Of a stretch of DNA of 64,000 nt, positions 47,240-58,758 are shown piece by piece. This stretch comes from Phlebopus portentosus (Eukaryota; Basidiomycota; Agaricomycetes; Boletales; Boletinellaceae), in the NCBI GenBank assembly GCA_037892935.1, contig JAYXKI010000014.1:186001-250000 (forward strand). Reading direction: 5' to 3'. The first letter of the stretch is position 1, and every line of letters begins with the position of its first letter. The notes beneath the pieces are model-generated. The model searched no databases. It was not told the origin of the DNA and worked only from the letters and a program-made list of their open reading frames with translations. A program made the translations under genes and the position numbers.

Positions 47240-48838
47240 GAGCTAGGAAGGAGGGAGAGCTGGTGGGGGAAAAAAACTGGACGTCTTGCCTGTCCTTCTG
47301 TCGCTGATATTCACGGAAAACAAGCTAAATCAAGTGCAAGCGATACAGAGAAAAGAATCATTGATATTTTTGTCCCCCTATCGCATCCCGTTTAATTATA
47401 CGGGCGCAACTGAAGGAACCAGTACCTCCAGATTCATCACCTGGAAGACGTCAGATTCTGTCCAATGCCGTCTCGTAGTGGACGTGTGGATACAAGAGAC
47501 AATGATGCAACAAGGATCATTAGCACAAGGAGCTGGCCAACTACTCCTGCATCGCCTAATGGTCAGCAGTTCAGCTAGGATATCTTCACGGCGATGCACT
47601 GCGAAGTTTCCGGCAATTCGAAGAGGGTCTGGTTGGCGCGATGGCAGGACAACAAGCCTGTGCAAGTTTGTTGAAGACAACAATTTGAGCTCCGAGAGCG
47701 CCATACAGATTGAAACGAGCACATACTTGCCTCACTACAGGCTTCTCGGGCCAACACAATTACTGATGACATCTCTAGGTATGTCCTGTTCGAACCGATG
47801 GACCGCGTTAACCCCTTCTTACATCTGGCATCACCTTCCTCGTCTGCTTCAAGTCACATTCGCGATCCCTATGCTGCGCGGACTTATGAATAGGGAATCG
47901 TTTTGCCTAGTCTATTTGCAGTTTCTTCACGCTCAGGTGACGCCACCGTGATGGGCATCATGAACTGTTTCTCGCATCACGGGGCCAGCACAACACATTA
48001 CAGGTGGAACTGTGATGAAGTCCATCTAGCACTTGACGAACAGACGGTGGATGGTGGATGCGGTCAATATTTTGACCCTCTGGTTGTGACGTGATGGTGC
48101 TAGCGCACGTGTAAGCTCTTCTCACCAGCAGCAACGTGACCGTGACTGCCTGTACTAGAGTCCGCTCCTCGACAACTCTTGCTCATTTGATGTCTACTTG
48201 CTATGATGAGGTTCTCCTTTGGATGAGGGACTGTTATTGCATCCACTTGAAGAGCGCTTGCAGGTGCCCCGTGGGACATCGTGATGAATATGGATGGCGA
48301 GAGTGGATGAAGTTCGATCTACGAATGTGACTGGAGAAACAATACGGCTTCTGCACCTTATGCTGATGACTCTATTCAATATGCTCATCTCGATGCTGCG
48401 TGCCGATCCCTTCCCTTCCTTGTCAGTCATCTCAACACACCTCCTGCGGTTCCCGTGTTACGTTCTGATACAGACAAGAAACATGGCATGACGACTTGTC
48501 CTCGATGGTCGACTGTAATTTGTCATCGCTGTCAGTGTTCGAACGGGAGACCGAGTGACAATAGCGTTTGCAATGCCTTCTCCGTTGCCATATACTTGCG
48601 CTGTGTCAGTTTACCTTGGACAAAGCAAAGAAACTCGCACTTCTCGCGAAGGCTACGGTGCAGTCCTCCAAAAAGATCTGTAGATCGTAATAGACAAGTA
48701 AACACTTCACCTCGTGTATCACAGTAACATGGATAAAGAATACAGTCACGATCCATCATGGCAGTCAAGAAAGGAACCCTTTTCGAGGACCCTCTGTAGG
48801 GAAAAATGTGCCGCAGCCCCGGAAAACAGAACGAAGGA
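47240..48838. other. Upstream flank of copy 5 and unassigned sequence
   Basis: About 47,250-47,950 is the second copy of the duplicated 5' flank. Sequence near 48,700-48,780 resembles the 3' flank of the array genes (compare CCTCGTGTATCACAGTAACA with the 45,350 region) and belongs to the third, decayed unit. The stretch 47,950-48,650 shows no supported gene. Confidence 0.45.
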
Positions 48839-49480
48839 TCATGCTTGTCTGCTGTTTTCACTGGATCCCATTTCGGTCTCCCTGAATCCGAGTGATACAG
48901 AAAAAGTATAAGGACTGACTTTTGAGGGTGCACTGGCTCAGCAAACACCGTTTCGCTTATCCTCGTAGGTTGCTTGTAACTTCTCCCTTCGTTCTGGCCG
49001 CCTTTTTAGGCTGAATAGCATTCGACTTCCGAGAATGGCGAGGAAACGTAATGTTTCCGATCGATCTTACGACATTTGTCACAGACGAATTCACTTCCAA
49101 CTTAAACTGGAGAATGGCAGAACCGGAACAAACAATAACGCTGGTCTCGTAAAATAGCTTTAACTCACAGCATAAAGTACAGGACTTGATCTCGGATGAG
49201 AACCTTGACGAGCACAAGCCCTTTGAATCCAGTGGACATCTTCCAGCATCCAACCGCCTTGTAGAGAGCAAGAATCGCAAGGATAGCTCCGTATGTCATT
49301 GGAATCAACCTGGTATGGATTGGGTACTTGTGTACATTACACCACTTCACTCGCCAGGCGACCATTCTCAAGTGCAAATGAATCCTGCCGTTGAATCCAC
49401 AGACTGTCACGAGGAAGACCGCAGCAGAGTCATAAGTTGCGACTACATACATATACCTAGTTCGGACCAATCTTCCCGAC
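48839..49480 (-). pseudogene. DUF6533 gene remnant, 3' half only
   Basis: The minus strand retains the late exons of the array genes: VCGFNGRIHLHLRMVAW (about 49,420-49,350), then IPMTYGAILAILALYKAVGC, STGFKGLVLVKVLIRDQ (to about 49,170), and after a damaged stretch SRMLF... and FAEPVHPQ (about 48,990-48,930). The stop-codon context at 48839-48841 matches the other copies. The exons encoding the DUF6533 core are absent, and the exon near 49,000 needs frame changes to keep the NLKEA-type motif. Called a pseudogene. Confidence 0.65.
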
Positions 49481-49744
49481 CTCAGACGAAATAAACTTCT
49501 CTCCTCGCGTCAACCAAATCTATCTTCTAGCTCCTCGCGTTTGACCATCCACCGTACATGCAGCCAGTTTGGAGCAAATCACAGACGTCTGATCTTGCTA
49601 TTGCTAGTCACTTCAGAGAATGATTAACTGACCGGTGCCATTTGCCACGTATAGCAAGCTCAATGGTATACTTGAAGCCAAAATTGCTTCTATGCTGATG
49701 ATCAAGTAGGGTGTGGGGCGTAGGGGGCAGACCTTTTCAGCGTC

Positions 49745-50032
49745 ATGACTTGTTCCATCTTCAACATCATGCAGTTTAAGCTGCGGGTATCAGATAATTT
49801 CCTGTCTAATCTTCTGACTTTTCTTGGAAATCCTATGCTGTTCGATCTGAAGGAGACTGCGGAGCGAGGAGAAAATCAAAGATCTAGCCTCAGGGTTCCA
49901 TCCAGGACAGTGAGTCAGATGGACTTCGCAGAGACAGGAATTCTGCAAATGTTTGATCCATCTTCTCCCTTCTTGTCCTTGTCTCTCATTATTGACGCAC
50001 AGAGAATTCGACACGCTCGACATTTGATATAG
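49745..50032 (+). pseudogene. DUF6533 C-terminal fragment on the opposite strand
   Basis: The plus strand reads FNIMQFKLRVSDNFLSNLL, FLGNPMLFDLKETAERGENQ, SQMDFAETG. This is the same C-terminal exon as in copies 2, 4 and 5, but pointing the other way. No upstream helices or DUF6533 core are found before it. It lies about 260 bp beyond the minus-strand remnant, so the two tail fragments are head-to-head relics of inversion or of two separate copies. Confidence 0.65.
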
Positions 50033-50868
50033 AGGTGTGACACTCCATGCTGTATCTCTGTAAATCAACTTGTGCAGTCAGCGCGATTCAGGTTCCCCAA
50101 GAATGCGTTTGTTGTTTCATGTACGGTATATATAATCTGCACAGACTCGCGATTCTTTACCTCTATTCATTGATTCTATGTGATCGGGCCGACCAGCTTT
50201 GTAGTGCTCCTTTTGAGATACATCCCTTTCTCAAGTCGCGAAGGAACAGTTTCTTTGCCTCCGGCGAAACACAGGACACCATCCATTCAAGAATCATCGG
50301 TGTTGAGTTTTCACCCGATAGATAATCCGAAATCTTCCTTCACTCTTTTCATCCGCGCAAAAAAATTGAATTGACAAGGTCAAAATCCGAGGCGAGCGCG
50401 ACAAAAAAAAAAAACTCTCGGAAAAACATATTTTGGTACGTTTCACCGAGTGCCCGTACGCGCCGTCAATGTGGGTACATCAACGGAAGCAGAAGTTCTT
50501 CCTCGGAGGTACGCGCTAATCCAATTGATCCTCAGCGGGTCGCTCAGGACTTTCTCGTCGTTAATCAAGCTTCCCACAATACGGGTCAATTCTTTCAAAT
50601 ACGTATTTTCCTCACGTCCAGGGCGTTGATACCATCATTCGCCAAGCAAGCGATGTCATGAGAGGTTCAAGAATATCTATTCATTGCACGTCATCCCATC
50701 ATTTCAGTATTGGTCACCGCGCGTTCAGCAAAAGAGACCGAGGAAAAAATGTCCGTATTTCGTTAGTTTCTATCGCTCCAGTACCATCATCACCAAATAA
50801 ATCCCGGGTTAGGCTCAGCGATACCAGTCGAAACGGGTCGGGCTGAGATGAGAAAGACCTGGTGATCG
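50033..50868. other. Intergenic, 3' side of the fatty-acid methyltransferase gene
   Basis: No gene recognised. Frames at 50,371-50,846 (plus) lack motifs and are interrupted by a poly-A tract of about 13 near 50,402. This may include the 3' untranslated region of the minus-strand gene ending at 50869. Confidence 0.4.
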
Positions 50869-52984
50869 TCACTCAAAGACAGAACATCCGAATGATTCAT
50901 TGCCTTCTCGCGAGAATGTAATTATATGATCTGCGTGTATTTGATATTAAAAACAAACGATCGTGTTCATTACATGGAAGCGTTTACGTACCTCCGAGGG
51001 AACGTGTTGTAAATCCGATTTCGCAATAACAACTATGTAAAGATCAGCAGGGCAGTTAACTCTGCTCAGAATGCTGAAGTCACGGAGAGAGGTGGACACT
51101 CACTAGTAATCTGTAACAGGGGAACAATGTGGGACGATATATTAGTTCAACTTGACAAAACGAAAAGATGAAGACCTACAAATCCATTTTCTTTTGAACA
51201 CGTCCACCTCCTCTTTTCCCTTGTCACCCGCCATGACTGTCGGATACTCCTCTCGCAGAGCTGGTTCGATTACATCGTCAAAATGCGCTAAGAAGCGCCG
51301 TCGCCATTCGCGTAGCGTTCGAGAATAGTGAGGCCCTATATTGGATACGGAGTCAACGACAAGTCGGCCACGCGAGCCTGATGTCAGCGACTGAATGAGC
51401 AGGCTAAGAGTAGGAAGGATTCCTCCTGGAAAGACTAGACATAAATTAGGATTGGAACGGCCTCCTGAGCATGGCTAGAAGGTATAGTTACTCTGACGAA
51501 ATCAGTAGATTCAGTTGACTCGCTCGTTGATGAATGAACAGGTAGTACATACCCATTTCCGTATAAAGTCTATCTCTTTCGAATAGCGCTCGAATCCTAT
51601 AGTAGTGTAAACACGATGGTTCAAAGATAAAGAGTCGTACGGCTGGACGTACTCGCTTCAGGAATTGTAATGCTTTGAACAACCCCTACTCCAGTGTGTG
51701 GTTTAAGTGCCCAGTCGATCACCCGAAAATATTCGTCCAGATATTCCAGTCCGACAGCTTCAACCATTTCAACACTTATAACTCGATCGAAAAAGCCTGC
51801 CCAGGTTTTCGGCATTGCGCGGTAGTCCATCAAGTGCACTCTCACCCGGTCCGAAACTTCCTTGCCGGTTCGAGCTATACGCTGACGGGCAAGAGATTGT
51901 TGGTGAACCGAAAGAGTTATCGTGTCGACGGTCGTTCCAGGAAATTGAGTCGCGATTCGTAAAGCTAACGAACCCCAGCCAGAGCCAATTTCAAGTACGC
52001 GTTGTCCTGGTTGAATTCGCGCACAGCGGATAATGTGATCGATTTTACGCATTTGCGCCTCACATAACTCGTCGACTCCGTCGGATTCCGAGATTAGTTC
52101 ATTGTTTGGCGTAGCAGTTACAGAAGTAATTGGTGTCGGTAGATCATACTTTATCTTCACCTGACCGCGAGAAGGGATCTCTGATGGGAGCGGTAACTTG
52201 AGGTCCGCATCAAGTTCTGTAAAGATTGCGCATGAATAGGTCATGTCCTCTGACAAGAATCCTTCGAACATTTTGTTTGAAATATCGTAGTGTGCCGAGA
52301 TATTCGAGCGAGAATTGCTTAACGTATTGATGAACCGCATCGAGGTGATTTTCTGCGGGAGAGAGAATAAGTAGGAAAATCGTGAGTCTAGGTTCTGGAG
52401 TCTCTCTCTGTTTCGAAGGAAAATCTGAGAGAAAGACCATAGATAAGAACACGTTCTCGATGGAGCCAGGATACTTACCTTGAAAGTTGAAATCAAATCC
52501 TCACATTCAGCCTCGCCATACATGTATGCCTCAGCAAATCCGAGGTCCCCCATTGTCACGAGTCGGATCCAGAAGAGATCACTTTTGACCCTTATTTCGG
52601 ACTGCAGCTCAGGATCATTGTGCTGGTCAGTTCCGGAAAAGTATATGTCCTATTCGCCGTTACGATTCGTAGCTGTCCTTCCGCGATTCGCTGTAAAACG
52701 CTGAACGTGTTTGTTTGTCAGAAAGAAGCGGTCTAAAAATAGAAAACAGAAAAAAGACGGAATTCAAAAGAAATAAGAGTTTGATACGGCCGCCTCTCTG
52801 TGTTTGGGAATCTTCCGAGACGAAAGTTGAAAACTCACCCTATTACAGCTGCCTCGGCGAGCTTAGCTGTCGGCGACGCCGCCAGTTTTAAGGCGCTCTC
52901 GCTTAGAAGCTGCCACGTCTTGTCCGCAAGTCCCAGAACCGAGAATGGGTGGCGCGCTGGAGTCTCTAGCAGCTGCTTCGACAT
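50869..52984 (-). CDS. Cyclopropane-fatty-acyl-phospholipid synthase-like methyltransferase, with apparent frameshift
   Basis: SAM-dependent enzyme family that methylates or cyclopropanates unsaturated acyl chains of phospholipids. The ATG at 52984 opens MSKQLLETPARHPFS. Exon 2 (52700-52479) gives GVLQRIAEGQLRIVTANRTY, then continues in another frame as DPELQSEIRVKSDLFWIRL and MGDLGFAEAYMYGEAECEDL. Exon 3 (52424-51653) has NTLSNSRSNISAHYDISNKM, FLSEDMTYSCAIF and the SAM site RVLEIGSGWGSLALR. FERYSKEIDFIRKW, then FPGGILPTL, DSVSNIGPHYSRTLREWRRR, FKRKW, CYCEIGFTTRSLG and DHIITFSREGN finish the protein, with a stop at 50869. All family motifs are kept. One base appears missing near 52,635, and the exon 4/5 junction near 51,550 is also unresolved. 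Confidence 0.85.
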
Positions 52985-54824
52985 TCTGAGAGCGACCTTC
53001 GCGTCTTTGATATCACTTTCTGCTGGCCGTCGACACAAACGACTGCTTAGCCCGCCGCTGATGAGGAGGGCGGTGGAAGTGGTTTGCGTGAGAAAAGCGT
53101 CGCATGTCGCTGTCGTACTGATGGTTGGCGACAGTCACGGTGACGGTGAACCAGAGAATCGGGAATTATAAATTCCACAGCGACACGATGTCGAACCTCG
53201 CCGATCACTTCTGACGGCATTCGATGATCAGCGTCGATCGGTACACGTGATCTTATTAAGGATTAATCTGGCAAGTTTTCTTCAAGCCAACCCGCACAGT
53301 CTGTCTGCTTCCAGCACCACCGACCCAACGCAAAACTTCTCTTTAATGTTCTGCCCTGATTGGACGTAAACAAAGCCTCAACGTCTTCTTCCTGAGATCG
53401 TCCTGTATCTGGTGCTTAAGGTTGGTTGATTTTCTTACGCTTGAATCGCCCGAATTGGCTTTTGAAGGAACATCCGTCGCTCTGTGTATGTCTTGCAATG
53501 TTGTTACTGTACATGTACTTGACCATAAGGTGCAGTGTTCTACATCTATAATGGTGGTCATATACAGAAGCGGATGGATGACTTGCTTTGAAACTAACGA
53601 TATAATCAGAGGTCTTCCGACCGACGATTGTTTGCTCTGTAACCACGAAAAAGTACTCTCAACAAACAGACTCATTACGCTCACTGAGACTCAGTCAACT
53701 GAATGACAAGCTTGATCCATCGACTGCTTGGTCTGTAGTACCTGTCCTCGCTTCGCTTGAACTCTGCATGCGTGCAGGATAGGTTGAATCAAGGCTGACA
53801 CAGCGCTCTTCAAACAATATTCGGAAATTGGAGCAGAAGCTTTCAGAACGACACGACTTCATTTCAAGCTGTCTTCTTGTTTCTCCCTAGCGTTCCAGCT
53901 TCTAAACTGACGATCTGCTATCGAAGCTCCTGCGACTTCATGTCCGGCTACAATTGAATAACGTTTCTTCTCAAACATTCTGACTGTTTTCGGCTTGTCC
54001 TGATCGAGTCACCTGTTTGATTCATTTCTGGCAATGTTCGTGAAATTTGGTTTATGGCAAGACTACTTGGCGGTTCGAAGCACTCTCTTTGACTCCGACG
54101 ATCGGATGGTCTGAGCATAATATATTCATGAAAGATGGAAAAGAATCACTCGGGTACCTTATAATTGAGTAAGGAAGTCAGATATCTGCCGCATGGCTTT
54201 TGAATGTAAGTAATCTAAGCACTCGACAAGCTTCGTAATGGCGCAACAAAATTCGATAGTGAAGAAGGTCAACGAAACGTGTGAAAAGAACTATATGATG
54301 TTGTCAAGATCTTCTGTTCCGTTGTAAGGAAACGGCAAAACCAGTTCTCCATAGGCACAATTTTCTCTGGGACTTTTAGTGCCTAAATATGTTTCCTTGA
54401 AAAAGAAGTTTGCCAAGATCTTTGCTCGTAGTGATGATGAAAATTTTGAAAAGCACAACGTTTTCCTTTGGTAGCGGCCTGAGCAAGGACAGAGAAACCA
54501 AGCACATTTAAAGTGCAAGCGGATAGGGGTTGCCACTTGATTTGTATTTGCATGATACCCAATAGGATGAATGTACACAAGAATCATACGAAATGCGCTA
54601 CGAGACGACTGCCAGTTGCGTCCCAAAGCTTTAAGTTAATCCGTCCGAGAAAGACTAGGAAGAGTTAAGGGAGTGGACGAGTCCATGAAATGGATCTCAA
54701 TCAAGTATACGACAACTGTGCGACCATAGCAAGCAGTGAGTGAAATACAGGAAGAAGACACGGTGTCGGGGAAAGGGAAAAGACGGAAATGAACACGGTA
54801 GAGAAATGAGGAGAAAGGATAGAT
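52985..54824. other. Intergenic between two minus-strand genes
   Basis: Contains the promoter side of the methyltransferase gene and the 3' side of the P450 gene. Frames at 53.3-53.7 kb on both strands and 54.3-54.6 kb on the minus strand show no recognisable domain or splice pattern. Confidence 0.4.
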
Positions 54825-56811
54825 CTAAATCTTGATACTCTCAAGTTCATTCGCATCGCTTTCCTGGAATGGGTACTCCTCCTCAATCGAGCGGACGAGC
54901 GCCTCGTGCTTCGCGCTGCGAGTCTTGATGCTGATCTTGTACGGTACAGGGTGGCTGATGATACCCGGCTGGAACTGGACAATCGGCTCGACAGTCTTGC
55001 CATTCTCAACGATCTTGCCGATGTTGAAAACGGCAAGCGACTGCGCAATGCTGAGGTAGACGGAGGCATCTGCGAGCTCGCGACCAGGGCAAATGCGGCG
55101 GCCGAAACCGAATGAGAGGGTGTGCGTATCAGGCTCGGGTGCACGGCCGTCAACGCCAAGGAAACGTTCAGGCTTGAATGTCATTGGGTCGTGGAACACG
55201 GTCGGGTCATGTGTGAATCCCCTGGAGAAGGACCCTAAATTAGAAAGAACAGTCGTATGGAAGGACCAAAATAAGAACGGACCAAATGTTCGGCATTACC
55301 AGAGCACCCTTAGGGATGAAGTAGCCCTCGTAGATGTCATCCTCAGTCGTCATGTGCGGAAGACCCATAGGTGCAACCGGGTGCCAGCGGAGAGCCTCCT
55401 TGACGATGGCATCAATGTACGGCAAGTTCTCCCGATCCTCGAATGTGGGCAGCCTGTCCGATCCAATCACACGGTCGATTTCCTCCCAAGCCTTACGTTG
55501 AACCTCAGGGAAGAGAGACATGGCCAAGAAGAAGCACGCCATTGTCGACACGGTCTACACGTCAGGAAGAAGTCGGAAGTCAGTAAAACAGGTACGAAAA
55601 GGAACATACGAAGATTATTAGGAGTAGGAACATTTGGAATGGTGGTGTTGGAATGAAACGGGTACGCACGGTATCGGCTCCACCGGAGTACAGTGATGCG
55701 GCAGTCATTTTGGCGACAAAGTCCTCCTCGGGGCTTAGATTACCCTTCTCAAGCAGCTTAGAGAGGTATGATGCCTCGTTCGTACCTTTCGTCATCTGCT
55801 GTTTGACGAACTCGTATGGCTTCTCGATGAGTTCGGTCACCGTCTTCCTCCAGCGGGCAGCGGTCCGCTTGAATCCAGTGCCTGGTACCCAATCCGGCAA
55901 ATATCTTACTAAGTTCATATAAACCTTATCAGTACGGATCCAGTAAACGATAAAACTATCATAGAAGCTACGTACGGAATGGCATAACGTCAACGAGCCA
56001 AGCTCCCGTGGAGGCTGCAAGAGAGAACTGAACGAGAGCCTCATCGGCGAGGTCGACCAACGGGTCCGGCTTGTGAGGCTCAATCGTATAGCCATAAGCA
56101 ATCTTCAGAATAATTGCGCCGGCCTCACTAGAAATCCGATAAGTATACATAAGTAAAAAGTGATTGCATTACGTACGTGCGGATGTGATGAAGGAGATCC
56201 TCGGGCTTGTTAAGTACGCGGAGCAGGAATCGACGGACCTCGACGTTTTGGAGAGGATAGAAGCGAGCAACCGCCCATTTCGATCCAAGAAGGCCGTGTA
56301 CACTTTTACGATAGGCACGAAAGCGGTCTGAATACGTTTGGCTCGAAAGGAAGTCATTCCAGCCAACCCTACCGAACGGTGCGTGAGAAAGCTTTGTAAC
56401 AGTTTCGCGAGCATGAGATACTCACATTTCACCACCGAAGACCAGTCTAGGACGAGACGAGTGCAAAGCGGAGCGCTTTTCCATGAGTTCAAACGCATGA
56501 CGAGAATCATTGAGAATAACTATAGTCTGTCCCAGAACAGTGATAGAACTGATAGGCCCTACAGACAGAAGCACATCAATTACTCGAACCGATTTGGAGA
56601 CATTGAACATACCGTAGAGTTCCTTGTGCTTGAGCCAGTGCATCCATTCCTGCTCACCTGCCGGTGGCAAGTCAGCGACATTGCCGACAATCGGCTTTGG
56701 CTTAGGCCCAGGAGGAAGCGGTGCAGGAGTCTTCTTAGGAGCTAAAAGCGTCTTGACTATGTACAAACCAAGTCCTGCAAGGACGAGGTCGACGATAAGG
56801 AACGTGCCCAT
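54825..56811 (-). CDS. Cytochrome P450 monooxygenase (microsomal type)
   Basis: Heme-thiolate monooxygenase. Seven exons join in phase: 56811-56613, 56558-56426, 56368-56177, 56127-55976, 55908-55670, 55554-55283 and 55221-54825, giving 527 aa, a normal length. The N-terminus is a membrane anchor ([20 protein letters not shown]) followed by the proline hinge [16 protein letters not shown]. The I-helix oxygen-binding motif is SGGADTTVS, split by an intron. The K-helix has EALRWHPV (Glu-x-x-Arg). FKPERFLG is the PERF motif, and [14 protein letters not shown] contains the heme-ligating Cys. It resembles the large mushroom P450 families often named O-methylsterigmatocystin-oxidoreductase-like; that name does not fix its substrate. 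It stands alone, with no obvious biosynthetic partner gene nearby. Confidence 0.93.
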
Positions 56812-56896
56812 AGTGACGAATGCCTTCGGGCTAGTGGGGAGAGACTAAGTACAGGTGTCTGAACAAGACAGAGAGAAGGATTGTTGATGGGTGATG

Positions 56897-56911
56897 GGAT
56901 GTATAAAGCAG
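56897..56911 (-). promoter_or_regulatory. Putative TATA box of the P450 gene
   Basis: On the minus strand CTTTATACATCCC lies about 95 bp before the start codon at 56811, followed by a pyrimidine-rich leader. Visual call. Confidence 0.35.
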
Positions 56912-58758
56912 ACGGGGAGACGGGGAAAACGGGGAGGAGACGGTTTTGATGCCCTGGCACAGCGAAATGGCTCCGTTTTGAATGGAAGAACTGCTTGTAC
57001 TCCGAGGCTAAAACATATTTAGCCCGGCGCACGCCTATTGCTCCTTGACACGCGTAGTCTTTGGGAAGGCAAGTTTCCATGGACTGTTTCTAACGTGGAA
57101 TATAAGGGCCAAGATTGTATAACGTTTTTGATGCGATTGGACTACTGCCCGATAAGCCGGGCCAATTAAAGTTTGGTGCTGTGTAAACTAACCGAAGGGG
57201 TGTCGATTTCCAGGCCAGGATCGCAAGACAGGAGATTGCGATGATTTGAGGGAGATCCTCATCATACTCAGAGCATTGAATTATTTTAAATCATCTCGTT
57301 CGAGGCTTTACAAGGGCGCGCAGACCGGAATGCAGACAGATGCACAGGTCTTTCCATACAGATAGCCTCGAACTTGAACTTGCAAGTAATTCATTGGAGC
57401 CCAGGCGGTACAAGTTTGAATAGTTAAGCAGACGATAGGAAGGGTGTGAAAAAAAGGGTGACGACGTGATGGCTTGAGTTGATTACCTCAGCAGATAGAT
57501 CAGATCAGGCCATGAGTCCGTCCAGTTGCCTCCCTTGATGCTTGCTCCTATCAAGCGAACAAGCCTCCTCTTTCGTCGGATTTCTTCCGGTAGCTTTGCG
57601 GCGGAGCTGCCACTCACGGTGCTTGAGGTAGTTGACGGACGAAATGTGCACACTTCGCCATATATGCATCTGCTCACCAGGGAGGTGTTTTTCCTTTCGC
57701 AACTGCCGTCCTTTTCGTAAGGGTGAAAATTATGTGCGAGATTCGGACTACCTTTTGCCGCTGAATTCGAATTCGAAACGGGGGAGCTGGTGCAATTTCT
57801 TCTCGATCGCCTCACGTGTTCCGAAGCTAGACAAGATAATCTATTCCGCCTATTTTGGGTCCTTTCTTCCAGCGTCATCTCGTCCGTCTTGTCGGGGCCT
57901 AGAAACAACGGCAAAGGAGCTCCCACTCTTCCGGCCGACGTTTATCTCTGTTTGTCTGTCCCCTCTGCGCCCGCCAAAACACATGAGCGGTGCACGAAAC
58001 GTTCTTCCGACACAGGAGCACCATCGCCGTTGGACTTCTTTTACTTTGCGGAATTTGTCCTGCTGAATATGCACTGATGGCGTTTTATATCAAATTAATG
58101 ATCCTAGATTCCTGGGATGGGTCTCATTCATCTTGGAACCACATTACACCATCCCTTTCCGGTGCTTCCTTTGAAAGAAAGATAGACAGGGAGCAAGATG
58201 ACGGGACCCTTCGAGATAAACTTCAGACGAGACGCCATCAGATTTTCTCACCATCTCGTCAGGCTCGCCTGTACGTATGTGTTTCCGAGAAGTGCGACTT
58301 GATCGATTTGATGGGGCTGACGAGCGTTGACGGGGCGCATGCGATTCGCACATTGTCATCCCGCGAGATTCCATTTTTTCGCGCGGTTGCGAGGGCGGAA
58401 CCTGTATGGACTGAAACCAGAAACGGGATTCTCGATGGAAAAGGGTCAATATCTCGATCCCTTCCATAGACAGTTAGCTGGGAATATTTGTCACTTTACC
58501 CAAGCTTGGAAAAACCTCCTTTCGTGGCATTGCAATTTATTTTTTTGAGGTTGCCGTCAGCCCTAATAACAACAGATGCATACATAACGTTGGCCAATCG
58601 ACCGCCTCCTTCCCCCTACCGCCGCACTCTTGCCATCTGCTCCGGTCGTCCCTATCATCGCACCTGCGCAGCTTTCGCCTCTCTTCCTTGTTCGGCAGCA
58701 CCTACCTTTGTCGAGGCCATCTCGCGTTCCCCGATCTACTTCCGAGTAAACCGCAAAA
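56912..58758. other. Intergenic between divergent P450 and DUF6534 genes
   Basis: Holds the upstream regions of both genes. A minus-strand open frame at about 57,926-57,483 is Ser/Arg-rich with no motif or splice context; I leave it uncalled. The last 200 bp before 58759 are CT-rich, as in many basidiomycete promoters. Confidence 0.4.

Larger units (their letters stand above)
41150..47950. repeat. Tandem segmental duplication of a DUF6533 gene with both flanks
   Basis: Two units, roughly 41,150-44,150 and 45,050-47,950, align along their whole length with an offset of about 3.8-3.9 kb. Each holds about 0.5-0.6 kb of 3' flank (for example CACAGCCGTTCGGCGAATCA near 41,510 and again near 45,318), a DUF6533 gene on the minus strand, and 0.7 kb of 5' flank (GCGATGCACTGCGAAGTTTC near 43,799 and 47,592). 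Conservation extends into the non-coding parts, so this is one DNA duplication and not independent gene movement. By eye the flanks differ at very roughly one base in seven, so the event is not recent. A third, truncated unit continues at 48.6-49.5 kb. Confidence 0.8.

Noticed and set aside
47286..47951. 221-codon plus-strand open frame upstream of DUF6533 copy 5
   Set aside because: It lies in the duplicated 5' flank. The equivalent frame in the sister unit at 43.4-44.1 kb is broken, and it lacks an ATG at its left end.
50400..50415. Poly-A tract as evidence of a retroposed gene
   Set aside because: No target-site duplication or processed coding sequence adjoins it.
27013..56811. Biosynthetic gene cluster made of GST, FMO, fatty-acid methyltransferase and P450
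   Set aside because: The genes are up to 29 kb apart, in both directions, separated by housekeeping genes. No core synthase, transporter or pathway regulator was found.
57483..57926. Minus-strand 147-codon open frame between the P450 and DUF6534 genes
   Set aside because: Ser/Arg-rich sequence without a motif. It sits in a promoter region and could not be joined to neighbouring exons.
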